Below are positions 36,697 through 45,597 of a stretch of 64,000 nt of DNA, piece after piece. The DNA comes from Bacteroides stercorirosoris (GTDB lineage: Bacteria > Bacteroidota > Bacteroidia > Bacteroidales > Bacteroidaceae), in NCBI RefSeq assembly GCF_900142015.1, contig NZ_FQZN01000011.1, positions 95,921 through 159,920 on the forward strand, given 5' to 3'. Each line of letters begins with the position of its first letter. Within the stretch, counting starts at the first letter, position 1. The notes beneath the pieces are model-generated. The model was not told the DNA's origin. It worked only from the letters and a program-made list of their open reading frames with translations, and ran no database searches. The translations under genes and the position numbers were made by a program.

Positions 36697-39600
36697 TTAG
36701 AAGCTAACATTTACACCGAAGTTGATTGAAGAAGATAAAGGATAGTTCATCATACGATTATCTTGTCCGGCTGTTTTCTCCGGATCCAGTTTCAAATCCT
36801 TCTTCAGATAAGAGTCACAGAATGTGAAGATGTTATATGCATTGACATAAACACGCAAATGCTGTAAACCTACATAGTTAACCCAACGTTGCGGCAATGT
36901 ATAACCCACTTCAATACTTTTCAGACGGAGATAGCTACCATCCACCGTATTACGGTCTGTTTCCTGTGCATTGTTACCCATCGGATTGTAATTGGCCACA
37001 CGGGCAGCCGGATACTTTCCAGGAATCCAGTTACTATTGGCATCGAAGGGATCCTCTCTGTGCCATCTGTCATACAAATAAGCGGATGAGTTGCCTTCCC
37101 AGGGAGCATAATTGCGTAAGTTATCAGGTATCTGGATTGAATAACATGCAGCACCCTGAAACAAAGCCATAAAGTCAAACCACTTCCATTCGGCTGTCAA
37201 TGTGATTCCATAGTTCAGAGCTGGCATATTCAGACCATAATATTTCGGTTTCAAGTCATTACCATCAATATAGCCGTCGCCATTTACATCTTCCAGATAA
37301 TAATCACCCGGCAGAATCATAGTGTTACCTCTGTCACCGCTTTGTATAGGTGCATTATAAATCTGGTCGTAATTCTGGAACTGTCCAGCCGTGGTATATC
37401 CCCAACCGATGCCACTCCAACGCCCTTCTGTTGCAGCTCTCCAGACGTCCCAACTGCTTTCATAGTCACCATGTATCTGACGTATCATCTTGCTACGGGC
37501 AAAATTGAAGTTTCCCTGTATGCCGTATGAAACTTCACCAATCTTATTTCTATGTCCCAAAGTAAACTCAATACCTTCCGTACGGTCGGCATTCAGATTT
37601 TCCTCCGGCAGAGATGCACCAAATGTATTGGTCAACTGACTGCCTCTTGTGGCAAGGAGACCGTCTCTGTCACGGCGATATACATCAAACGTAAAATCCA
37701 GCAAGCCATCCCATAAAGTAACATCTACACCGAGGTCATATGTACGTGTCGTAATCCAGGTAAGATTCTTGTTGATAAGTGCCGGAGTCTGAACACCATT
37801 AGTTTGCGTACCATCGACGAACTCATATCCCTTTGAGCCCATAGTAAAACCTTCAATAAACTGGAATTCATTACCGGCATCAATACCGGTTTCTCCATAC
37901 GAGGCTCTCACTTTCAGATTGCTGACAAAAGGTATATTGTTCTTGATAAAGGATTCCTCCGACATTCTCCAACCGGCACTCACTACCGGGAAGAATCCCC
38001 AGCGTTTGCCCGGAGCATAACGGTAAGAACCATTATAGCGGAAAGCCCCTTCCAGCAAGTATTTACCTTTATAGTCATAATTCAAGCGTCCCAGATAAGA
38101 AATGTTGGCTGTTTCTCCATAACCACCTGAGTTTTGGATATTACTTTGTGATCCCAAGTCCAGGATAGGTTTAGAGTATATATCATATTCGCGTGTGGCA
38201 GAAACATTATCATTCCAACCGTGATTCATCTCATACATACCCATCAAAGAGACATTATGATCCCGTGCTATGGTAGTGTTGTATGACAATTGCGCCTGAA
38301 TATTAAGGTTATTACCATTATTCATACTTACATATAAGCTGCTCGGATCGTTGATCGTTTTCGAAACATCATATGAACTGTTCTGTGAATTATAACTGTA
38401 TAGTTGATAAAGTTTTCGTTCATGTGACGTACGGCTATCACTGGCGTCATAAGAAGCCATCAATTTTGCTTTCAATCCCTTTACCCAGGGAACATCATAA
38501 GTCAAAGTAGCAGATGACTGCAGGCTCCGCCCCCGACTTGTATTCAGACCGGTTAGATCGCCGTTCATCGCTGCCACAGGGTTATCCAGGAAAGGATAAG
38601 CGGCATTATAATAGTCGGAATTATTATTAGCATATACCCCGGAGGTAGGTCTCATCAGAGTAGATTTGAAAAGCAGGTCAAACACTCCCTGAATAGGCGC
38701 ATTCGTTACATCATACCTTCCGGAGACATTAACTTCAGCCTTGAGGTATTTGGATAAGTCCGCCGTAAAATTACTACGCATGGTATACCTCTCGTAGTTA
38801 AAGTCTCCCCCTTTGGTCAAGTCACCATCACGAGCATACCCAAAACTCGCATAATACGTCATTTTATCACCACCGCCTTCAACAGAAAGTGTATGTTGCT
38901 GGCTACCCGCACTTTTTTTGAATACAGCATCCAGCCAGTCTGTACTTTCGTAACCAGGACCACCAGCCTGCCACTTGGCAAGTTCTTCCGGCGTAGTGTT
39001 AGGCCCCGTACCTGCATTCATAGAAAGTTCGTTGGAGATTTCCGCATATTGTGCAGCATTCATGACTTTCAGCATGGAAGTCGGGAAAATAGCAGTGAAT
39101 GAACCATTATAATTGAAACGGGCTTTTCCTTTTCTTCCCTTCTTTGTGGTAATAATCACCACACCATTGGCGGCATTCATACCATAGATAGCTGCCGCAC
39201 CATCTTTAAGGACAGAGATATTTTCAATGTCTTCCGGGTTCATGCGCTGGAATTCAGATCCACCATCACCACTATCGCGAACGACTCCATCAATAACATA
39301 CAATGGACTACCGAAGCCGCGAATCTGCACCATAGAACTAAAGGAGCCAGGCTGTCCGTCTTGCTGGCGGATTTGTACACCGGCAATTTTTCCTTGCAGA
39401 CTTTGAGCAACACTGGTACTCTTGGTCGTCAGAACCTTATCGCCGCTGAGAGTGGAAATAGCCCCTGTAAGCGTTTGCTTCTTCTGTGTACCATATCCCA
39501 CAACCACAACTTCACCCAGAACAGCTTCGTCTTCTTTAAGTACTATTCTGACGGAACTTTCACTTCCTACCTTAATATCCTGCGTTTGGAAACCAATATA

Positions 39601-39828
39601 GGATACTTGAAGGATAGCGTTCTTCTTAAGATTTTGCAGTACAAATTCGCCAGACATATCCGCTACGGCATTCTTGTTATCGACTCCTTTCACTACAATT
39701 GTTGCACCGACCAGCGGATTACCTTCCTGGTCAAGCACTTGCCCTTTAAACTGTGCATGTTGTGCATATACCATCGTGGTACACAGCAACATGATACATC
39801 CTAACAGGGTACGTACCAAATGATTCAT
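36697..39828 (-). CDS. SusC/RagA-family TonB-dependent transporter
   Basis: 1043 residues from MNHLVRTLLGC (an in-frame ATG at 39840 adds four). Signal peptide ends TMVYAQ. An N-terminal carboxypeptidase-D-like domain spans about 25-105. The TonB-box region VVVVGYGTQKKQTLTGAIS and the plug (LQGKIAGVQIRQQDGQPG, VLKDGAAAIYGMNAANGVVI) follow, then the beta-barrel ending INFGVNVSF. No STN domain, so it is not coupled to an anti-sigma factor, in keeping with a different regulator in this locus. Confidence 0.95.
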   Translation of the reverse strand: MNHLVRTLLGCIMLLCTTMVYAQHAQFKGQVLDQEGNPLVGATIVVKGVDNKNAVADMSGEFVLQNLKKNAILQVSYIGFQTQDIKVGSESSVRIVLKEDEAVLGEVVVVGYGTQKKQTLTGAISTLSGDKVLTTKSTSVAQSLQGKIAGVQIRQQDGQPGSFSSMVQIRGFGSPLYVIDGVVRDSGDGGSEFQRMNPEDIENISVLKDGAAAIYGMNAANGVVIITTKKGRKGKARFNYNGSFTAIFPTSMLKVMNAAQYAEISNELSMNAGTGPNTTPEELAKWQAGGPGYESTDWLDAVFKKSAGSQQHTLSVEGGGDKMTYYASFGYARDGDLTKGGDFNYERYTMRSNFTADLSKYLKAEVNVSGRYDVTNAPIQGVFDLLFKSTLMRPTSGVYANNNSDYYNAAYPFLDNPVAAMNGDLTGLNTSRGRSLQSSATLTYDVPWVKGLKAKLMASYDASDSRTSHERKLYQLYSYNSQNSSYDVSKTINDPSSLYVSMNNGNNLNIQAQLSYNTTIARDHNVSLMGMYEMNHGWNDNVSATREYDIYSKPILDLGSQSNIQNSGGYGETANISYLGRLNYDYKGKYLLEGAFRYNGSYRYAPGKRWGFFPVVSAGWRMSEESFIKNNIPFVSNLKVRASYGETGIDAGNEFQFIEGFTMGSKGYEFVDGTQTNGVQTPALINKNLTWITTRTYDLGVDVTLWDGLLDFTFDVYRRDRDGLLATRGSQLTNTFGASLPEENLNADRTEGIEFTLGHRNKIGEVSYGIQGNFNFARSKMIRQIHGDYESSWDVWRAATEGRWSGIGWGYTTAGQFQNYDQIYNAPIQSGDRGNTMILPGDYYLEDVNGDGYIDGNDLKPKYYGLNMPALNYGITLTAEWKWFDFMALFQGAACYSIQIPDNLRNYAPWEGNSSAYLYDRWHREDPFDANSNWIPGKYPAARVANYNPMGNNAQETDRNTVDGSYLRLKSIEVGYTLPQRWVNYVGLQHLRVYVNAYNIFTFCDSYLKKDLKLDPEKTAGQDNRMMNYPLSSSINFGVNVSF

Positions 39829-39979
39829 GTGTTTTATCATATCAATAAAAGATTTTAAACTTTACAATTACATAATAGATTTCTAAATATCACGTCTCTA
39901 CTTTTTTCAGTGGACGCATCAAGGATTCTCATTTTATTTTCTCTTTTGACATAGGCATATTATTTAATGATTAACATTC

Positions 39980-42679
39980 TTAATTTATGGTTACGTAACG
40001 AAAGTCATGTTTATTGGCTTCCGGAAGAACCGGAGCTTCCAGACGATTATCAACAATACGATCCCAATATTGGCTCAGATCCAAAGTTTTACCTTCTTCG
40101 ACCACAAATTCTTTTATCTCTATTTCCCTCTTCTCTGAAGCAGACAGACCGGCAGGTTCCGATATTACTTTATTGAAGCTGATGCGTTCCTTGCCATACT
40201 TCTTCGTTATCTTGAGAGTGATAGATTTCTTTTGGGGATCAGCAACTACAACTCCCCAGAAATTCGGATAGAATAGAGGAATATTAATTGCCTTATCACC
40301 GGTTACAATAGGAGCCAGACGTAATTCTTTCCGGGGAATATTGATACCGGCACCTGCCAATACATCTGTAGAAAACCAAGTCACCGGAGCCGTCATATAA
40401 GTAATATCACTGGGATTCCACAAGTTCTGTGTCCATGTCCAACCTTTACGTAGATGCACCAGTTGAATATGTTTCATGATATCCATGGCATCTTCATAAA
40501 ATCCTGCCTGCATACCGGCCAAAGCTGTATAACTTTCCAGGTAAAAGGGCCAGCACTGCGAACCTTTATTATCAATACCGCGATTCAGATTAATATCCCA
40601 CACTTTGTTTGCATAATAATCGGTTGATTTGGAAAGTGAAATTTTACATTGGGACACAATGGATGCTTTCACAATATCCATAGGATAAACATCCCCCCAT
40701 CCACAATAGCGACTCAGAAACTGACCGGCCAACTGACCTGTAAACAACACATTATCGAGTCTTTTAGAGCCATCCGGTTCACAACCATAGGCAAAGAATC
40801 TTCCATTCCACAACTTCGCGATAGCTTCTTTCTGCGATGCCGTAAATCTTTCTTGTGACTGCTTTACTATTCTTTCATCCCCTACGGCCTTTCCTATTGC
40901 TTCATAAGCCTTCAAGGTCGTCAGCCACACTCCTGCATAATAAGAATATAAAGGAGGATGCACAAAATCATCATAGGTAGTGGGGCCAACAGGAATACTG
41001 CTACCTTTGGGTGCCCGGCTATATAAGAAAGCCATCACTCTCTTAATATCCGTCAGATGGCCTTTCAGATATTCAATATCCCCTGTCTGCTCATAATCCT
41101 TAACAAGTTGTATGATCCAACCCGAAGCGTTATCCAGCATCCAGCCTTTTTCTGTCGGTACACGTCCGCCTACGGTCCCCATACCTACATAATAGTGTCC
41201 GATGAAATGAAGTATATATCCTTCCGGATCCATTGAGTCCGCAAAGATATCCATCTCCGAACGATCCAATTGAGTAAAGAATTTCTGATAGAAAGGATGT
41301 GAACTCAAGCGTTGGTCCATTGTTCCGGCAAATCCCCCCATGGCACCTTCATTCACCATCACATCTCCCCCTTTGGTAAGTACCATATTAGTGTAGATAA
41401 CGTACCCGCTATTGATCAACTTAAATTTGTACCAATCAGGAAGAGAACTATCAAGAACTGGTTTTTGCCATTCCGCAGTCTGCCGGGCAATTCTTGCCCT
41501 GTTAGATGTGGCATAACGCAGCATTGATTCCATATTGCTGAAATAGTTATGGTAATACTTATTATAGTCGGCTCCGCATGGCCAATAACTGCCAATAGAA
41601 GCGATCGCTGCATCAATATGAAGTTCCGGAGCATACCAGGCCAACATGAAACGAATTGTTTTTTTCCGTCCGGCTTTCAATTGAGTCTTAACAGCCAATA
41701 CTGATGCGGCAGGAGACTGCGCTTGCTCTGTCAATACACTCTTTACCAATGATGATGTGAATTCTCCATTCAATCTGAATTGCTCCCAAGCATCATCATC
41801 TGCATGGTAGGTTGGAAGGTAGGATATATTCTTTTCTCCTTCCACAGCAATCACAACCTGATTCACATAATTCTGGAAAGTCAGTTTACGAGGTTGCAGG
41901 CTATCCGCTGCATATTGTATCAGACCTTTCAGATTCTCTGACTGATAAGGTTCTACATACGTTTTAGCTTTCTCACGCAACGGCCAGTTTTCTCCATTAT
42001 TCAGATTAGCCCTTCCTTCGCTCAGTAATTGTCCATTATCAAATCCTTCCAAGCTTTCCGGATCTTTAAACATTCCGATAAAATCTTCCCAAGAGAAAGC
42101 CAACGATACTTCCATATCTTCCTGAGATATTAAATCAACCTCAAACCACACAACAGGCAAAGAAGAATCTTTCACATTGTGCGGCACCAATCCGGAATAA
42201 GCACGGATCACAGGTGCGACTTTCAGGTCATTGCCCTCATAACTTAACTCTGCTGTCGGAAACAATCCTTTATATTGGGTATGCTCCACTCCTTTCATTC
42301 CATACAAAGTAGCATTATCCCTGACCAGACGAATAGCTTCCTTGTCATTTCCTTTTCGCGTCCATAAAGAGAAGAAAGAATATTCCGACCGTTTTATAGG
42401 CGTGTGGATATTATTGATTCCTATCCTTGTGAATTTACCACTCGGAGCAAAATTGACATTGCCTACTCCAATACCTCCTAAAGGAACTCCACTAACATCT
42501 TCGTGATCTTTTAACGAGAGGTAATCATAATTGGTTTTTCCACCTAATATTCCATTTTGAAGAGTGAATTTGGTATTAGCTTCTTCGACACCATAATTGT
42601 TCTGATTTTCTTCTTGTCCATACAGTGAAAACGCTCCTGCAAGACAAAAGGCCAAAGAGACAAAGGTTCTTTTATTCAT
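39980..42679 (-). CDS. GH116-like exported glycoside hydrolase
   Basis: 899 residues with a signal peptide (about 1-21, FSLYGQEE). The N-terminal domain has VPLGGIGVGNVNFAPSGKF followed by FSLWTRKGN, similar to the GBA2/GH116 N-terminal beta-sandwich (PLGGIGGG...). The C-terminal half is an (alpha/alpha)6 barrel with DNVLFTGQLAGQFLSRYCGWGD, VWDINLNRGID, QCWPFYLESYTALAGMQAGF and WNPSDITYMTAPVTWF. GH116 enzymes include beta-glucosidases, beta-xylosidases and glucosylceramidases; activity here is unknown. Lies between the regulator gene and susC, same strand. Confidence 0.65.
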   Translation of the reverse strand: MNKRTFVSLAFCLAGAFSLYGQEENQNNYGVEEANTKFTLQNGILGGKTNYDYLSLKDHEDVSGVPLGGIGVGNVNFAPSGKFTRIGINNIHTPIKRSEYSFFSLWTRKGNDKEAIRLVRDNATLYGMKGVEHTQYKGLFPTAELSYEGNDLKVAPVIRAYSGLVPHNVKDSSLPVVWFEVDLISQEDMEVSLAFSWEDFIGMFKDPESLEGFDNGQLLSEGRANLNNGENWPLREKAKTYVEPYQSENLKGLIQYAADSLQPRKLTFQNYVNQVVIAVEGEKNISYLPTYHADDDAWEQFRLNGEFTSSLVKSVLTEQAQSPAASVLAVKTQLKAGRKKTIRFMLAWYAPELHIDAAIASIGSYWPCGADYNKYYHNYFSNMESMLRYATSNRARIARQTAEWQKPVLDSSLPDWYKFKLINSGYVIYTNMVLTKGGDVMVNEGAMGGFAGTMDQRLSSHPFYQKFFTQLDRSEMDIFADSMDPEGYILHFIGHYYVGMGTVGGRVPTEKGWMLDNASGWIIQLVKDYEQTGDIEYLKGHLTDIKRVMAFLYSRAPKGSSIPVGPTTYDDFVHPPLYSYYAGVWLTTLKAYEAIGKAVGDERIVKQSQERFTASQKEAIAKLWNGRFFAYGCEPDGSKRLDNVLFTGQLAGQFLSRYCGWGDVYPMDIVKASIVSQCKISLSKSTDYYANKVWDINLNRGIDNKGSQCWPFYLESYTALAGMQAGFYEDAMDIMKHIQLVHLRKGWTWTQNLWNPSDITYMTAPVTWFSTDVLAGAGINIPRKELRLAPIVTGDKAINIPLFYPNFWGVVVADPQKKSITLKITKKYGKERISFNKVISEPAGLSASEKREIEIKEFVVEEGKTLDLSQYWDRIVDNRLEAPVLPEANKHDFRYVTIN

Positions 42680-42746
42680 ACGTGTGTTTTTAAAGATTAA
42701 TAATAGAAGTTACGAATCTATTTCTACTTTCGTTATCGTTCGAAGG

Positions 42747-42754
42747 CAAAAATA
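42747..42754 (-). promoter_or_regulatory. Candidate -7 box for the GH116-SusC transcript
   Basis: Minus-strand TATTTTTG, 68 bases before the GH116-like start. No matching -33, as expected if an activator is required. Confidence 0.35.
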
Positions 42755-42936
42755 GACACTGATAGATTACAATAGCGGTTACATTAGGGTTAATCGAGGG
42801 TTAATTTTATAGATTATTTCATTAACTACCCGGTTAATTGAAGGAAATAGGTGCTTAACAGTCCAAAACTATAAGCACGAAAAAGGCTGTCCCAGTATAT
42901 AGAGACCTATATGCAAAAAACAGTCTGTTTTTCCGA

Positions 42937-45492
42937 TTATTGAAAAGAGATCCTTAAGTCATTATGTATAATATCAGAGTAAGAATACGGATAATTATTC
43001 CCCATGCTTTTATTATATTCTGCAATATAAAGATAATATTTCTTCATTGACTGATCTTCTCTCTTCAGTTTATGACAAGCATTCAGCATATACCACAAAG
43101 CCATATCATTCAACGAATCGGCTTTCAGCCAAATTTCTGCCAACTGAATGACTTGTTCATAGGCAGCTTTTGCATATAAATTATTCAGTTCGATCATGAG
43201 CATTTTATGCAGTTCATCTTCCTGTTCACTCTTAAAAGTATCGAACATGGAATCATCTACTGACTTCAGGAATTTACCTCTCGACAATATTCCTATTAGC
43301 AATTGGCTCACTTCCTGAGATGCGTCACTCTGCCGTATTTTATCTATCTGCTCAAGATAACTCTGATAATCACAATAAAAATTTTCTGATAATTTAATTG
43401 AATAGCGACTATTGGCATAAATCAGTTCAATGCCTTCCAGATCATCCAAGATCTTTCTTAACCTATTGATAGTAACCCCTTTCAGATTCTTGGCACTGCT
43501 TAATTCTTTTTCTGGCCACAATAATCCATAAATATAACTTGAAGTGATACCTTCTTTATTACCTACTCCATTTAGGAAAGTAAGTAAAAACAGTTGTCTT
43601 ATTTTGGAACTGAATAAATGAGTTATATCCTTTCCCTTCTTATCCAATATAGTAAACTCACCAAATAAATACAAAGCATTTGTCTGCGAAGTTCTTTCTC
43701 CATCAACCGGAACATGTGTCTTATGCCCGGATATTACTTTAGGAACTGATTGTTTAGCGTTCCTACTTTTTAGATAGACTCCGGCAGCAATAACCAATAT
43801 AAGTACAACAGCTACTACAACAATGACAGGATACCACGAAAAATTCCCTTCTGCGGAATACAAAAACAGAGCATCCTTTGCAATAGCCGGTGCCGACAAG
43901 GAATAGAACCGGGTAACGGAAGACTCTCCGCTATGTTCATCAAATTCCTGTGTGCAACAATAAAACTCCTTCGTATCCTTATTATAGTAAAGGTTTGCAT
44001 TAGACAAAATAGCCTTTGACTCCATAGGGATAGAATTTCCTAAAATCTCATAAGAATCATTTTGCAAGGAAAATTTATAGAGCTGCAAATAAGAAGAAGC
44101 CTCCTGCATAGGATAACATAATGTATAGAAAGCCGTTTTATCATCAGATAAAATAAGATTTCTTACGGGTACAATCTGAATACCGGTATAAGAGTAATCT
44201 CTCACTTTCTTTACCGTCGAATCTTGCAGATTTATTTTATAAAGATCATAATAATAAATCTTTCCCAAGCTTTGGTCCCCACTGCTATTGCCGGTACCTC
44301 CAAACAATAACAGCTCATCGGAATTCAATGCGCCCATAGAAGAAAAAAAGCGGGGAGCAACAAAGTCTCCCTTTAATTTGACTGTGCTCCAAGTCTTCTG
44401 ATTCAAATCATACACTTCCAGCGTATTGGTATATTTACGTAAACCAAAACCGCCAAAAATATAGAATTTGTTATGAATCGTATCCAAATAAGAGGAATGA
44501 TGATGCCGCTGTGAGGATAAAAACTTATTGTCTACCTTATTTGTCTTCCCTGTCAGTATATCCAAAGAGCAGATCGTACAAGAATCCATGCGATTATCCA
44601 CCTCATAAATATAAGCAGAATGCGTATCCGGATATAAGAAATTTGTCCCCAAATGCATTTTCATAGGAAGAGGTTCATGTTTACGTCCTTCCCATCTGTT
44701 CCGACGTATATCCAAAGTATAAAGAGAGTCACTGTCGAAGTAAACAAAATTTCCAGACTGAACATCATAATTATAACCTGCCGTTGTTTTTGAAGACTGT
44801 GAATGAATCAAGTTCCAATAATAAAACCTATTAATCAGCCAAACAGGATTAATAGCTTTTCCTCTTACTTTCCCTTGATTATCATGAACAAGGGTGCCTG
44901 TACTCTCATTTAAAGGAAATTCGATCCGTTGATAAGTATCTGAAACTACTAAATTTCGGATGGCAAAAGGGGGGATTTCTTCAGAAAACCGACTGCTTCC
45001 GAACATTATAGAAGGAGTCATTTCTTTGGAAAGTCCCAGCTTTCCAGCGTGATATTTCCGTTTATTAATAGTCAGACATACTGAATCATCTTTAAGGGAA
45101 AAGAAAATTTCTATGGGTATCCAACGTCTGGGACCGAGATTCTTGTTACATAGAGTATCTACAACCAGACATTTTTTTGTTTCTATATTAAATTTCAGAT
45201 AGCTTCGCTCTTTATTATCATAAGAGAAGACAAAGCTATAAATATCGGCATTCTTATTTTTCAGATCTTTCAGCCGGAATACATAACCAAAAGAACCATA
45301 ATCCTGAATAGCCAAATCATAGGCTATAGAAAAGTTATGTTTAAAAGTCAGAGGATTTTCATCGAAAACGGAATAACTCGTTTTTTGTATGGTTTCAGAT
45401 TCGTATGTACTGAATTCAAGGCCCTGGGCATTACCCCGCAAGCATAAAAGACTAAATAATACTATGAAACATCCTATGTACCTCATTCTCAT
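42937..45492 (-). CDS. One-component membrane regulator: LamG/kelch sensor plus SARP/BTAD-like cytoplasmic domain
   Basis: 851 residues. Signal peptide (about 1-22, LRGNAQG); a LamG/concanavalin-like sandwich (about 30-190, FKHNFSIAYDLA to FAIRNLVVSD); kelch-like repeats (about 240-540, FYIFGGFGLRKYTNTLEVYD, LLLFGGTGNSSGDQ); one TM helix (about 553-575, WYPVIVVVAVVLILVIAAGVYL). The cytoplasmic C-terminus (about 600-851) has a winged-helix-like part (LYLFGEFTILDKKGKDITH, SSAKNLKGVTINRLRKIL) and helical repeats (YEQVIQLAEIWLKADSLND) as in SARP/BTAD regulators. It should sense sugar outside the cytoplasm and act on DNA inside. It is the first gene of the PUL and the likely regulator. Confidence 0.75.
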   Translation of the reverse strand: MRMRYIGCFIVLFSLLCLRGNAQGLEFSTYESETIQKTSYSVFDENPLTFKHNFSIAYDLAIQDYGSFGYVFRLKDLKNKNADIYSFVFSYDNKERSYLKFNIETKKCLVVDTLCNKNLGPRRWIPIEIFFSLKDDSVCLTINKRKYHAGKLGLSKEMTPSIMFGSSRFSEEIPPFAIRNLVVSDTYQRIEFPLNESTGTLVHDNQGKVRGKAINPVWLINRFYYWNLIHSQSSKTTAGYNYDVQSGNFVYFDSDSLYTLDIRRNRWEGRKHEPLPMKMHLGTNFLYPDTHSAYIYEVDNRMDSCTICSLDILTGKTNKVDNKFLSSQRHHHSSYLDTIHNKFYIFGGFGLRKYTNTLEVYDLNQKTWSTVKLKGDFVAPRFFSSMGALNSDELLLFGGTGNSSGDQSLGKIYYYDLYKINLQDSTVKKVRDYSYTGIQIVPVRNLILSDDKTAFYTLCYPMQEASSYLQLYKFSLQNDSYEILGNSIPMESKAILSNANLYYNKDTKEFYCCTQEFDEHSGESSVTRFYSLSAPAIAKDALFLYSAEGNFSWYPVIVVVAVVLILVIAAGVYLKSRNAKQSVPKVISGHKTHVPVDGERTSQTNALYLFGEFTILDKKGKDITHLFSSKIRQLFLLTFLNGVGNKEGITSSYIYGLLWPEKELSSAKNLKGVTINRLRKILDDLEGIELIYANSRYSIKLSENFYCDYQSYLEQIDKIRQSDASQEVSQLLIGILSRGKFLKSVDDSMFDTFKSEQEDELHKMLMIELNNLYAKAAYEQVIQLAEIWLKADSLNDMALWYMLNACHKLKREDQSMKKYYLYIAEYNKSMGNNYPYSYSDIIHNDLRISFQ

Positions 45493-45527
45493 TTTTTGGT
45501 CATGTAGCGCCTATTTTATTAATCAAG

Positions 45528-45560
45528 CAAATATATAATTTAAAAACCGGACTTATGAAA
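45528..45560 (-). promoter_or_regulatory. Candidate promoter of the PUL regulator
   Basis: Minus-strand TATATTTG (45528-45535) with TTTC (3 of 4) 21 bp upstream at 45557-45560. It overlaps the recQ terminator hairpin. Confidence 0.4.
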
Positions 45561-45576
45561 CATAGGCCCGGTTTTA
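45541..45576 (-). terminator. recQ terminator
   Basis: 8-bp stem AAAACCGG/CCGGTTTT followed on the minus strand by TTTTTAAATT; 22 bases after the recQ stop. Confidence 0.6.
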
Positions 45577-45597
45577 ACAAAAATGTATTCCTTATTT

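Noticed and set aside
42840..42936. Insertion-sequence remnant downstream of the PUL regulator
   Set aside because: A short GGCTGTCCCAG-like phrase is seen, but no terminal repeats or transposase fragment support it.
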